From positions 84,250 through 148,249 of the forward strand of contig JAJCZQ010000017.1 in NCBI GenBank assembly GCA_029262335.1: a stretch of DNA of 64,000 nt, written 5' to 3'. Positions 8,268-16,212 of this stretch are shown here, piece by piece. The notes under the pieces are model-generated. The model did no database searches, was not told the origin of the DNA, and saw only the letters and a program-made list of their open reading frames with translations. The position numbers and the translations under genes were made by a program. How positions within the stretch are numbered: the stretch's first letter is position 1; the number at the start of each line of letters is the position of its first letter. Origin of the DNA: Deltaproteobacteria bacterium (GTDB taxonomy: Bacteria > Desulfobacterota_D > UBA1144 > Nemesobacterales > JAJCZQ01).

Positions 8268-9245
8268 CTAAAGTTTAAAAATACTGGCGCCCCAGGTAAA
8301 TCCGGCCCCGAATGCTGCAGTTAATATTATATCACCTTCTTTTGCCCGCCCTGCTTTAACTGCTTCGTCCAGAGCTATTGGGACAGAAGCTGATGAGGTG
8401 TTGCCGTATTTGTCGAGGTTTATATATACTTTTTCCTCAGGCATATCGAGCCTCTTTCTGACGGCATCTATAATTCTCAGATTTGCCTGATGAGGAACAA
8501 AGAGGTCTATGTCATCCGGCTTCAGGTTTGCTTTTTCGACTGCAGCAACTGAAGAAGTTTCAAGGGACTTAACCGCTACCTTAAATACGTCCCTTCCGTT
8601 CATTTTAAGGTAATGGTCACGGTTTTTTACACTTTCTTCGGTAGCAGGGATTCGTGAACCTCCGCCAGGCATATAGAGCATTTCCCAGTTGTCGCCATCA
8701 GAGTTAAGTATTGAAGACATTACACCGGGTTCATCTGACTGTGTAAGAACAACTGCACCTGCACCATCACCAAAAAGTATGCAGGTAGAACGGTCTTCAT
8801 AGTCCATAATTCTTGATAGTACTTCAGCACCTACAATAAGCAGGTTTTTTGACTGCCCGGAACATATCATGCCGTTTCCTACATGAAGAGCGTACTGAAA
8901 ACCGGAACATCCGGCCAGGAGGTCAAACGCCATAATATTTCCACATCCAAGCTGGCTTTGTAAAATGCAGGCTGTAGAGGGGAATATAAAGTCAGGGGAT
9001 ATAGTGCCCAAAATTATCCCGTCAAGTTCGGAAGCAGGCATATTTGCATCATCAAGTGCCCTAATACATGCTTCCATTGCAAGGTCAGATGTATATTTAC
9101 CCTTATCTACGATTCTTCTTTGTTTTATCCCGGTCCTGGTTGTAATCCATTCATCAGAGGTATCAATTATCTTTTCAAGATCTTCATTGGATAGAACATT
9201 GTCAGGTGCGCAGGAGCCAGTGCCTTGTATTTTTGCGTATTTCAA
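8268..9245 (-). CDS. fabH: Beta-ketoacyl-ACP synthase III
   Basis: A 325-aa thiolase-fold enzyme that starts type II fatty-acid synthesis by condensing acetyl-CoA (or another primer) with malonyl-ACP. The catalytic triad is present: Cys113 in AGCSGFQ, His252 in PHQAN and Asn282 in YGNTSSAS. The protein begins KYAKIQGTGSCAPD, typical for FabH. Translation must start at TTG 9245-9243, since no ATG lies in frame nearby and upstream sequence is not FabH-like; an AAAGG precedes it. The other fatty-acid genes (plsX, fabD, fabG, acpP) are not in the window. Primer specificity cannot be read from the sequence here. Confidence 0.94.
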   Translation of the reverse strand: MKYAKIQGTGSCAPDNVLSNEDLEKIIDTSDEWITTRTGIKQRRIVDKGKYTSDLAMEACIRALDDANMPASELDGIILGTISPDFIFPSTACILQSQLGCGNIMAFDLLAGCSGFQYALHVGNGMICSGQSKNLLIVGAEVLSRIMDYEDRSTCILFGDGAGAVVLTQSDEPGVMSSILNSDGDNWEMLYMPGGGSRIPATEESVKNRDHYLKMNGRDVFKVAVKSLETSSVAAVEKANLKPDDIDLFVPHQANLRIIDAVRKRLDMPEEKVYINLDKYGNTSSASVPIALDEAVKAGRAKEGDIILTAAFGAGFTWGASIFKL

Positions 9246-9303
9246 TATAAGTTGCCTTTAAACTCTATGTGAAATGATTATTATTCAAAATTCATATACT
9301 TTG

Positions 9304-9744
9304 TCAACTGTTAACTTCATTCAGAATACCCGAAAGATGATGCACATCTTCTTCCTCGAACTCTATTCCAAAATGTTTTACTACTATATCTGAAAATAAG
9401 AAAAGAGATATCACCTTTTGATTCATTATCTCATTCAGAAGATTCATCTCAAATTCGGATTCGAAATTAAAAAAATAGTCATATTTTACCGAAAGCCCTT
9501 TTGCTGTCTTTAACCTTAGCTCTGAATTTACCGCGGGGAACTCGGGCCTGTCGATATATGTAAATTTGAGATTGACGGAAACAAGCTCCGAAAGTGATGA
9601 AATCATCTCGGGATTATCTTTTAAAATTATATCAACTTCATCATCAATGGCCGTGAATATTATTCCTGAATCAATTATTGAAAGCTCAATTTCAAGTTCA
9701 GAAGGGAGCTGGTAATTACTGGTTTCTTTTTGAACTATTTTCAT
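9304..9744 (-). CDS. Hypothetical acidic cytoplasmic protein
   Basis: A 146-aa protein of unknown family, rich in Glu/Asp/Ile/Ser and without signal peptide, membrane helix or cysteine. It alternates beta-type stretches (LEIELSIIDSGIIFTAI, VNLKFTYIDR) and ends in a helix-like acidic tail (IEFEEEDVHHLSGIL). I chose ATG 9744 over the adjoining TTG at 9747. It lies upstream of fabH on the same strand with a 58-base gap and is divergent from the DPFK-repeat protein. I do not recognise it. Codon usage resembles the neighbours, so it is likely a real gene. Confidence 0.65.
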   Translation of the reverse strand: MKIVQKETSNYQLPSELEIELSIIDSGIIFTAIDDEVDIILKDNPEMISSLSELVSVNLKFTYIDRPEFPAVNSELRLKTAKGLSVKYDYFFNFESEFEMNLLNEIMNQKVISLFLFSDIVVKHFGIEFEEEDVHHLSGILNEVNS

Positions 9745-9840
9745 CAATAAATCCGGAGTATTTAAAAAACTGTTACCATGTGTTAATATTCTATGTATTG
9801 AATTACGGTTAAGTTATTTTTAATAATTATGCAAAACCTC

Positions 9841-9870
9841 TTGACATGATAACAAAAAATTTATTACTAT
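9841..9870 (+). promoter_or_regulatory. Sigma-70 promoter for the DPFK-repeat protein
   Basis: A perfect -35 TTGACA (9841-9846) is followed by an 18-base AT-rich spacer and TACTAT (9865-9870). This predicts transcription from about 9877 with a leader of some 75 bases before the ATG at 9952, which has a GGGGGAT Shine-Dalgarno. It is one of the strongest-looking promoters in the window. Confidence 0.65.
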
Positions 9871-9951
9871 CAATTAATTAGGAATTATATTTAGTTATAA
9901 GAAATTAAGAATTAAGATGAAAAATAATATAAAAATACTCAGGGGGATATC

Positions 9952-10503
9952 ATGCCTGCAAGTTTTATAATTATATTAGCGATTCTTGTATTAGTTGTTC
10001 TTGCCATGCTCTTAATGCAAAAAGATAAGGGTGGTGACTTGGGCGGCGAAGCAGGATCCGACAATACACAGGGTGCAACCCCTCCAACCGCTTCCAATGT
10101 GTCTGATGCCGGTGGTGATGCTGCAGACCCCTTTAAATCAGCTTCATCAGCCGTAAGTTCCGTAGCAGCAGAGGTAACTGAGACAATAACTGAAGCTGTT
10201 GAGGAAGTTAAGGAAGTAGTTGTTGAAACTGCAGAAAGTACAGCAGGAGCAGTTGCAGATCCCTTTAAATCAGCTGCATCGGGAGCCGCAGCAGCAGTAG
10301 AGGAAGTTGCTGAGACCGTAACTGAAACAGTTGCAGAAACTGTGGAAGAGGTAAAAGAAGTGGTTGCTGATACTGCAGAAAGTGTTGCAGACCCATTTAA
10401 ACCGGCGTCTTCAACCGGAGCATCGTCTGCACCAGCACCATCTGAACCCGCACCAAGCTCTGGTGGTGGTGATTCATCAGATCCTTTTAAAGCTCCGAGT
10501 TAA
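9952..10503 (+). CDS. Single-TM protein with SecG-like start and 44-residue DPFK repeats
   Basis: A 183-aa protein. Residues 4-21 form one hydrophobic helix, followed by MQKDKGGDLGGEAG, which resembles the loop after the first helix of SecG (LLQxGKGGxLG). The second SecG helix is missing. Residues 55-183 are low-complexity Ala/Glu/Val/Thr/Ser sequence with DPFK at 59, 103, 147 and 177. The first three are exactly 44 residues apart and bracket amphipathic blocks such as ETITEAVEEVKEVVVETA. The C-terminus is Pro/Ser-rich, ending SSDPFKAPS. It may be a membrane-anchored scaffold whose short DPF motifs bind a partner; this is inference. A derived SecG is possible. Strong promoter and ribosome site suggest high expression. 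Confidence 0.7.
   Translation: MPASFIIILAILVLVVLAMLLMQKDKGGDLGGEAGSDNTQGATPPTASNVSDAGGDAADPFKSASSAVSSVAAEVTETITEAVEEVKEVVVETAESTAGAVADPFKSAASGAAAAVEEVAETVTETVAETVEEVKEVVADTAESVADPFKPASSTGASSAPAPSEPAPSSGGGDSSDPFKAPS
10126..10389 (+). repeat. Two tandem 132-bp coding repeats (44 aa each)
   Basis: Unit 1 spans 10126-10257 and unit 2 spans 10258-10389. Each begins GA(C/T)CCCTTTAAATCAGCT and ends in a GCAGAAAGT-containing segment, keeping frame. A third, shorter partial unit starts at 10390 with the next DPFK codons. The divergence between units, mostly at third positions and in the Ala-rich part, indicates an older duplication. Confidence 0.75.
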
Positions 10504-10521
10504 TTTATAAGCTTAGCTTTA

Positions 10522-11466
10522 TTAACCCAAGACAGACTGTATCTGCATATAATTTCTCAAATTTATAATAGAACCCGGGGGAGGTTCCATTTTAAACAGG
10601 TCGGAATGTATAGTCCTGGCTATTATTTCAATTCCATCAACTATTCTCGGCCCCGGCCTGCTAAAATACGAATTTGCATCTACTATGTATACATGACCTT
10701 TTTGTGAAGCAGGGGTCTGATGCCATACGGGGTTTGAAGTAACTGAGTCAATCTCATTCAGGGTTTTATCGATATCAAATCCACAGGGCATAACAAAAAT
10801 ATAGTGTGGGGCAAAATCAAGAATTTCTTCCCATGTTACTTTTATTGATTGCTCACCTTTAGCCCTTAGTCCGTTTTCACCACCGGCAATTTCAACCATA
10901 TCCGGGACCCAGTGTCCGGCGACAAAGGGAGGTTCGAGCCATTCGAGGCAAAAAACCCTGGGTTTGTCACGTTCTCTTCCCGATACGGTCCTTATTTGGT
11001 CTATTCTGTTATTAAGATTATCGACTAATTCAGATGCCTTATCGGATTTTCCGGTTGCATTACCGATTGTTACTATTGATTCCAGGACCTCATTGACCGT
11101 TCCTGGTTCGAGGGAAACAATCTCCGGACTTTTATCCAGTACCTCTACAGCTTCAAGTACGGTATTACCGGATACAGCGCATACTTCGCATAGCCCCTGT
11201 GTGAAAATGATATCAGGGTTTGCGTCTTTAAGTTTGTCTTTATCTACCAGGTAAGTGCTTTTCCCGTCTTTGGCATTTGCTGTAACAATGTCATCAATCT
11301 CTTTGCTGGTCAGGGTTTTATGGTCGATACTGCTCATAATAACCGTTTCCTTGCTGTTAACAGCTTCCGGATAATCACATTCGTGAGTGATGCCGACAAG
11401 ATTATCCAGCAGATCCAGCTCACATATAATTTCAGTTGTACTTGGAAGGAATGAACATATTCTCAT
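10522..11466 (-). CDS. BtuF-like cobalamin-binding protein without signal peptide
   Basis: A 314-aa helical-backbone binding protein. It starts directly with the domain (MRICSFLPSTTEIICELDLL) and carries HECDYP near residue 28, KDANPDIIFTQGLCEVC, and VFCLEWLEPPFVAGHWVPDMVEIAGG. These are hallmarks of the BtuF branch of periplasmic binding proteins linked to B12 genes. No signal peptide or lipobox is present, so it would stay in the cytoplasm unless the annotated start is wrong; no upstream in-frame extension is obvious. It is divergent from cobS (116 bases apart) and lies in a cobamide salvage block, but no BtuC/BtuD is in the window. Its function may be cobamide binding or trafficking rather than ABC import. 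Confidence 0.78.
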   Translation of the reverse strand: MRICSFLPSTTEIICELDLLDNLVGITHECDYPEAVNSKETVIMSSIDHKTLTSKEIDDIVTANAKDGKSTYLVDKDKLKDANPDIIFTQGLCEVCAVSGNTVLEAVEVLDKSPEIVSLEPGTVNEVLESIVTIGNATGKSDKASELVDNLNNRIDQIRTVSGRERDKPRVFCLEWLEPPFVAGHWVPDMVEIAGGENGLRAKGEQSIKVTWEEILDFAPHYIFVMPCGFDIDKTLNEIDSVTSNPVWHQTPASQKGHVYIVDANSYFSRPGPRIVDGIEIIARTIHSDLFKMEPPPGSIINLRNYMQIQSVLG

Positions 11467-11582
11467 ATAGACTCTCTGAATAATAGATTTAAAATGATAT
11501 ATTAGTTGTTTTAATAAATGATTAACCGATAATCATACAGTTTCAAATTTATTAGCATTTTATACTGGTTTAATTGCCTGCA

Positions 11583-12347
11583 ATGAAGAAAATGACCCCT
11601 ATAGAAAAAATCAGGACAGCACTTCAGTTTCTCACAATTTTTGATCTTGGAAATAATAAAAGTGATTATGATTTGGAAGATATTGCGGGATCAATAATTT
11701 TTTTTCCGTTTGCAGGCCTTATCCTTGGATTAATATGTGCTGTGGTATATTATGCAGTAGTTTATATTTCCGGCAACCATCTAATTGCATCATTGTTCCC
11801 GGTTTTTCTTCTTGCTGTCCTGTCGAGAGGGCTTCACCTTGATGGTATCGCAGATACTTTTGATGCAATCCATTTTGCAAAGTATGACAAGAAAAAAGCT
11901 CTTGAAGTGATGAAAGATAACTCTGTCGGTGCATTTGGTGCTACAGCACTTATACTGCTATTAATTACTAAATTTATATTTATTTATTCAATCCCTTATG
12001 AAAGTATATTCCCAGTAATTGTATTAATCCCGGCAGTATCAAGATGGACATCGTCTCTTGTCGCAAGGTATACAACTCCCGCATCGGAAAAGGGCCTTGG
12101 TTATACATTTACAGAGTATGTAACTACGGAAAATTTTGTGGTTTGTTCTATTGTTACCTTTGTAATCTCTATTATTTGTCTTGGGCTGGCAGGAGTCCTT
12201 ATTTTCTTTTCTGTTGTAATATTCTCGGCCTTACTAACATGGTATTTTAACAACACTTTTGGCGGAACCACGGGAGATATATACGGTTCTGTGATTGAAA
12301 TTTCAGAGCTTTTCGGACTATTAGCTGCAATCTTAATATTAAAATGA
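11583..12347 (+). CDS. cobS: Cobalamin synthase (adenosylcobinamide-GDP ribazoletransferase)
   Basis: A 254-aa polytopic membrane enzyme joining adenosylcobinamide-GDP with alpha-ribazole(-phosphate), the last step of lower-ligand assembly. Diagnostic motifs are RGLHLDGIADTFDAI, ALEVMKDNSVGAFG and the C-terminal NNTFGGTTGDIYGS. Several hydrophobic helices surround them. I prefer ATG 11583 to the upstream TTG at 11574; ATG 11592 is also possible, and none has a strong Shine-Dalgarno. The stop TGA overlaps the ATG of cbiR (ATGA), so cobS, cbiR and cobU form a tightly coupled operon. No riboswitch consensus is seen in the 107 bases upstream. Confidence 0.92.
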   Translation: MKKMTPIEKIRTALQFLTIFDLGNNKSDYDLEDIAGSIIFFPFAGLILGLICAVVYYAVVYISGNHLIASLFPVFLLAVLSRGLHLDGIADTFDAIHFAKYDKKKALEVMKDNSVGAFGATALILLLITKFIFIYSIPYESIFPVIVLIPAVSRWTSSLVARYTTPASEKGLGYTFTEYVTTENFVVCSIVTFVISIICLGLAGVLIFFSVVIFSALLTWYFNNTFGGTTGDIYGSVIEISELFGLLAAILILK

Positions 12348-13111
12348 AAATCGGAACAACTTCTTATATCTACCCTGACAACATAATCCCAAATGCAGAA
12401 AAACTCTGCGGACTTGTAGAAGACCTTCAGCTTATTCTGTTTGAAGGGGAGGATTACTCTAACCTTCCGACTGTAAATGACATTAAGGTTTTATCTGAAA
12501 TTACAAAGAACTCCGGGTTAAGCTACACTGTGCATCTTCCAATAGACCTTGACGTATGTTCATCTGAGGAAAATTTCAGGAAGTTCTCATTAACCAGAAC
12601 ACTTGAAATCATGGAACTCACAAACCCTCTTAATCCAACGGGTTTTGTACTTCATTTGCCCCGAAAATCGGTAATAAGTGAAGGCGAATGGCAAAGATGC
12701 GCTTCGGAATCTCTCTCGGCTATTTATGAAAAGTATCCTGTGGACAGTCTCTATGTAGAAAACCTGAGTTACCCTATTAGTTTACTTGAACCGGTAATTA
12801 ATAATTTTAATTCAAACCTTTGCCTGGATATAAGTCATGCAGTCAGGTGTGGGGATGATTGGGAAAATTATTTTGAACTGTATTTTGACCGTATTGGAGT
12901 TATCCATTTTTACGGGCCTGAGTCTGATTCAGAAGGGCATCTGGGTCTTCAAAAAGCTGACAGGTCGTTTGTAAACAGTGCAGTAAAAAAGTTGGTGACG
13001 GACGGTTTTGACGGGCTATTAATTTTAGAGGTTTTCGGGAAGGAAGATTTTTTTGAATCTATGACAATTTTAAAAGAGGAACTTGGTAAATGGCAAAAAA
13101 AATCCTTGTAA
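12344..13111 (+). CDS. cbiR: Cobamide-remodelling hydrolase CbiR (TIM-barrel, AP-endonuclease-2 fold)
   Basis: A 255-aa TIM-barrel protein starting MKIGTTSYIYPDNIIPN, with ILFEGEDYSNLP and YTVHLPIDLDV. This signature matches CbiR as I know it from Akkermansia-type cobamide remodelling, where CbiR cleaves intact cobamides to release cobinamide phosphate. Metal-binding residues of the isomerase/endonuclease fold are visible: Glu139 (YVENLSY), Asp162 and His165 (LDISHA), His188 (VIHFYG) and Glu239 (ILEVFG). It overlaps cobS by 4 bases and cobU by 22 bases. Sitting between the two salvage genes strongly supports a role in opening foreign cobamides so that CobU, CobT and CobS can rebuild them with a preferred lower ligand. 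Confidence 0.85.
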   Translation: MKIGTTSYIYPDNIIPNAEKLCGLVEDLQLILFEGEDYSNLPTVNDIKVLSEITKNSGLSYTVHLPIDLDVCSSEENFRKFSLTRTLEIMELTNPLNPTGFVLHLPRKSVISEGEWQRCASESLSAIYEKYPVDSLYVENLSYPISLLEPVINNFNSNLCLDISHAVRCGDDWENYFELYFDRIGVIHFYGPESDSEGHLGLQKADRSFVNSAVKKLVTDGFDGLLILEVFGKEDFFESMTILKEELGKWQKKSL

Positions 13112-13596
13112 CAGGCGGAATAAAAAGCGGGAAAAGTTCATTCGCACTGGAACTGGCCCGGAAGCACGAAGGCCAAAAAACATTTCTTGCAACGGCAAAA
13201 GCATTTGACAAGGAGATGGAAGAAAAGATAAAAAGACACAGGGCAGAGCGTGGAAATGATTTTGTTACTTTGGAAGAGCATCTCAGGATCGGCAAGGTGC
13301 TTGAAAATAATTATCCTGTTTTGTTAATAGACTGTATAACAATATGGCTTTCTAATCTTTATTTTGAGTCAAATGAAGAGGAGATTGAAAATTATAAGAC
13401 CAAATTCCTGGAAAACCTTTCTAAATATAACGGTGAATTAATAGTAGTGACTAACGAAGTAGGTGGCGGCATTATTCCGGAAAACAGTTTATCAAGGAAA
13501 TACCAGTCTGAGCTCGGTAAACTCAATCAAAAAATTGCAGCAATTTGTGACGAGGTATACCTTCTGGTCTCAGGTATTCCTATGAAGATAAAATAG
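13090..13596 (+). CDS. cobU: Adenosylcobinamide kinase / adenosylcobinamide-phosphate guanylyltransferase
   Basis: A 168-aa P-loop enzyme that phosphorylates adenosylcobinamide and then transfers GMP to give adenosylcobinamide-GDP, the CobS substrate. The P-loop is GGIKSGKS (9-16). His50 in KRHRAER is the likely guanylylated histidine. DCITIWLSNL, NEVGGGIIPEN and LGKLNQKIA are family signatures. GAGGA lies 9 bases before the ATG, inside the end of cbiR (22-base overlap). The 3' end is convergent with cobT, only 4 bases away. Confidence 0.93.
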   Translation: MAKKILVTGGIKSGKSSFALELARKHEGQKTFLATAKAFDKEMEEKIKRHRAERGNDFVTLEEHLRIGKVLENNYPVLLIDCITIWLSNLYFESNEEEIENYKTKFLENLSKYNGELIVVTNEVGGGIIPENSLSRKYQSELGKLNQKIAAICDEVYLLVSGIPMKIK

Positions 13597-13600
13597 ATAT

Positions 13601-14671
13601 TTATTGTTTTTCCCCCGAAACACCGGCTTTTTCAAACGTGTTCATATTGTTATACACCGAAAGTGCTGCTTCAATAATTGGAAATGCGAGCACAGCACCG
13701 GTACCTTCACCAAGCCTGAGATCAAGATCAAGAATTGGTCTGGCATTAAGTTTCTCAAGTGTCAACTTATGTCCTTTTTCGGAACTAATATGACTAAAAA
13801 ACAGATAATCAAATACTGCGGGGCACAACTTAATTGCAATACATGCGGCGGCAGTAGAGATAAACCCATCAGCAACTACAGGTATCCTGCTTTTCGCACA
13901 TCCAAGCATAAGCCCGGCAATACCACCGATCTCATATCCCCCTACTGAAGAAAGAACATCTAATGCTGACATATTCTTTTTTCCATATTTTTTTATTGCC
14001 TTATCTACTGTTTCAACTTTTAAAATCCATGTTTCTTTGTCGATTCCAGTGCCAAATCCGACGATTTCTGAAGCTTCAAGGTCGAGACAAAGGCATATTA
14101 CAGCAGCAGCTGATGTTGTATTGCCAATCCCCATTTCTCCTCCGGCAATTAAATCGTAGCCGTGTAGAGCAGATTTTTCTGCAATTTTTATTCCGGATTC
14201 CAGGCTTTTAACAGCATTTACTGATGTCATTGCAGGGTTTTTCAGGAAATTATTTGTACCTCTGCTGATTTTTATAGAAAGAAGATCTTTCAGATCAGGG
14301 AAATCGTGGTTCACTCCGATATCTGCAACATATACATCGGTACCTGTCTGCATGGAAATTGCATTAATTGCAGCACCTTCGTCAAGGAAATTGTAGACCA
14401 TCTGCGCTGTCACTTCCGGGGGATATGCACTTATGCCCTCAGCCGTGATTCCGTGGTCAGATGCAAATACAAAAACCGCCTTCTTTTCTATAGTAGGTAT
14501 AACGGTTTCCTTAATTGCCACAATCCTTGATGAAATATCTTCAAGCATACCAAGGCTGTGTTTGGGTTTTGTGAGACTGTCTAATCTTTGACGGGCTTTC
14601 TTTAAATAGTCCTCATTAAGCAGGTCAATTGATTTTATTGTCTCATTTATAATTTTAGATTTGATATTCAT
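13601..14671 (-). CDS. cobT: Nicotinate-nucleotide-dimethylbenzimidazole phosphoribosyltransferase
   Basis: A 356-aa enzyme that activates the lower-ligand base by making alpha-ribazole phosphate from nicotinate mononucleotide. Motifs include VFASDHGITAEGISAYP, GGEMGIGNTTSAAA and LGEGTGA with the catalytic Glu322 (Glu317 in Salmonella). It is the last gene of the minus-strand unit riboswitch-btuB-propeller-cobT, but a strong hairpin (14680-14706) lies between the propeller stop and this start. The start ATG 14671 has no AGGAGG at the usual distance; the 3' arm of that hairpin occupies that place. No bluB or other dimethylbenzimidazole synthesis gene is in the window, so the base may be salvaged. 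Confidence 0.94.
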   Translation of the reverse strand: MNIKSKIINETIKSIDLLNEDYLKKARQRLDSLTKPKHSLGMLEDISSRIVAIKETVIPTIEKKAVFVFASDHGITAEGISAYPPEVTAQMVYNFLDEGAAINAISMQTGTDVYVADIGVNHDFPDLKDLLSIKISRGTNNFLKNPAMTSVNAVKSLESGIKIAEKSALHGYDLIAGGEMGIGNTTSAAAVICLCLDLEASEIVGFGTGIDKETWILKVETVDKAIKKYGKKNMSALDVLSSVGGYEIGGIAGLMLGCAKSRIPVVADGFISTAAACIAIKLCPAVFDYLFFSHISSEKGHKLTLEKLNARPILDLDLRLGEGTGAVLAFPIIEAALSVYNNMNTFEKAGVSGEKQ

Positions 14672-14679
14672 TATTTATA

Positions 14680-14706
14680 CAGGAGGCTGCTTCAAACAGC
14701 CTCCTG
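14680..14706 (-). terminator. Perfect 10-bp hairpin between propeller gene and cobT
   Basis: CAGGAGGCTG (14680-14689) and CAGCCTCCTG (14697-14706) are perfect inverse complements with a 7-base loop. On the minus strand it follows the propeller stop by 8 bases and ends 8 bases before the cobT ATG, without a clean T run. It may be a partial terminator/attenuator. Because its 5' arm contains AGGAGG and the 3' arm sits at the ribosome-binding position, it could also govern cobT translation. Confidence 0.6.
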
Positions 14707-14714
14707 TTAATTTT

Positions 14715-16196
14715 CTATGGTAAAATTATATTGGCATTTACTGAGCCAAGCTGAGAACTTATTCCTGTTGCATAGAAAAGATTCGGCCCTGTAAAATCAA
14801 CTCCCGATACTCCTTGTCTTAAAGCTAAAAATTGAACACCTTCCGGTAAGTCAGCATTTGGATCAAACGCTGCAATACCTGCTGGGAAGGGTGTAATTGC
14901 CGGGAATGGATTTACTTCGTCATTCTCTGTATTAAATACAGCAATCTGGTCAGTATTAAATAAACTTGTAAATCCAATTCCATTATCATCAATTGCAATA
15001 CTTGCAGTAAAATTTAAAGTACTTAAATCTGTAATAATAATTGGATTATCTGTTCCTCTGATTACTTGTTTATTTGCTAAATCAACTTTAAGTAAGGCAC
15101 CTACAACACCTAATCCCAGGTAGGCAAATTCATTGTCGGGAGTAGCTGTCATACTTCCTGGTAAACAGACTTCCGGATTAATATCACTTAAAGGTATTGG
15201 GATATTATTCACAATAGTATTTGTGTTGATATTAATTACGTCTATTGAGGGTTCAAAAATAGGATCACATTCAAACGTTAGAGTTGTATTTCCGCCGTTT
15301 AAGACAAATAGTTCTTCTCCAACGAGAAGCATTGCCCCCGTGTTTACATCACTAGCCTGTATTGTAAAAGATGAATTATTTTCCAGGTCAATAACTGTTA
15401 TGAAACCAAGTCCTATTGGATCTGCAAACCCCTGGAGATTATTATTTGTGATATATCCCGTATTTCCTACAACAACTACACCAGAGGGGTCTTCAAACCT
15501 GCCGGTTCCAAGATTTATCATTTCATTGCAGGGTTCAAAAGGTACATTAAGTTGCCTTGTATAAAGCGTCTCACACTCAAAAGTATCCAGGTTAACAATA
15601 GCTGCAGTCTGTCCTATATTGTTTGCAACAAGTGCCTGCGTGTCATTTATAAAATCCATATTCATTGGATTTGAATCTACCGGAAGAACAATTGTGCCAA
15701 TTTCTACAGGGGGTATTTGGTTTATGTCGAATACCTGGATATTATTAGAAAAACCGTTTATTACATATGCCCTGTCATCAAGTATTTTTAATGATGCTGG
15801 GACGCTTCCAAGTACAGCCTGGTTGGGATTAACAAGGCTTTCAAGTGTGATTACAGACAGATCTGTTGTATCTATCAGTTCTTCCTCTACAAATACTTCC
15901 ACAAGAAAGGTGTCATCAGTACTTCCTTCGAACGGAGGGTCAAAACTGCCGTCCTGAAGCCCGGTTGTTGTCTGGATTTCACCGGTATCCTGGTTTGTTA
16001 CTACCACTTCACTCCCGGGAGGAACTGCGCCAGCCACACCACCAACTTTGATTTCCTCTTCGTCACCCTCGAATTCGGAAACAGCAAGAATCCTGTCCGC
16101 TACTACATCTCCACCGCCTCCGGTATCTGTTTCGTCACATGCAGCTGTAAAGACTGCAATGACTGCTAATAAAACTAATAAATGAAATTTTTTCAT
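14715..16196 (-). CDS. Beta-propeller lipoprotein next to BtuB (BtuG-like)
   Basis: A 493-aa protein with a lipoprotein-type signal (hydrophobic stretch then FTAAC, Cys20) followed by an acidic/Gly linker DETDTGGGGD. Residues 45-110 look like a carboxypeptidase-regulatory/Ig-like beta domain. Residues 120-490 are repeated YVTN-type blades, for example DDRAYVINGFSNNIQVFDI and NDTQALVANNIGQTAAIV. It is 16 bases downstream of btuB and has an AAGGAGG ribosome site. A lipid-anchored seven-blade propeller bound to BtuB is known as BtuG in Bacteroides, where it captures B12 on the surface. Sequence similarity to BtuG cannot be judged here, so this is a position- and fold-based inference. Confidence 0.75.
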   Translation of the reverse strand: MKKFHLLVLLAVIAVFTAACDETDTGGGGDVVADRILAVSEFEGDEEEIKVGGVAGAVPPGSEVVVTNQDTGEIQTTTGLQDGSFDPPFEGSTDDTFLVEVFVEEELIDTTDLSVITLESLVNPNQAVLGSVPASLKILDDRAYVINGFSNNIQVFDINQIPPVEIGTIVLPVDSNPMNMDFINDTQALVANNIGQTAAIVNLDTFECETLYTRQLNVPFEPCNEMINLGTGRFEDPSGVVVVGNTGYITNNNLQGFADPIGLGFITVIDLENNSSFTIQASDVNTGAMLLVGEELFVLNGGNTTLTFECDPIFEPSIDVININTNTIVNNIPIPLSDINPEVCLPGSMTATPDNEFAYLGLGVVGALLKVDLANKQVIRGTDNPIIITDLSTLNFTASIAIDDNGIGFTSLFNTDQIAVFNTENDEVNPFPAITPFPAGIAAFDPNADLPEGVQFLALRQGVSGVDFTGPNLFYATGISSQLGSVNANIILP

Positions 16197-16212
16197 CTGT
16201 GCCTCCTTAATT

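Noticed and set aside
10126..10389. CRISPR or other repeat element
   Set aside because: The repeat is 132 bp, keeps the reading frame and has no spacers; it is a protein repeat.
9952..10503. Plain SecG annotation
   Set aside because: Only one membrane helix is present and the Ala/Glu repeats are foreign to SecG; similarity covers only about 35 residues.
11467..11573. A second cobalamin riboswitch before cobS or the BtuF-like gene
   Set aside because: None of the conserved blocks (GCCACTGG, B12 box, GGGAAGCCGG) is present in these 107 bases.
11574..11582. TTG as start of cobS
   Set aside because: No Shine-Dalgarno and the extra residues (MPA) are not family-like; ATG 11583 follows directly.
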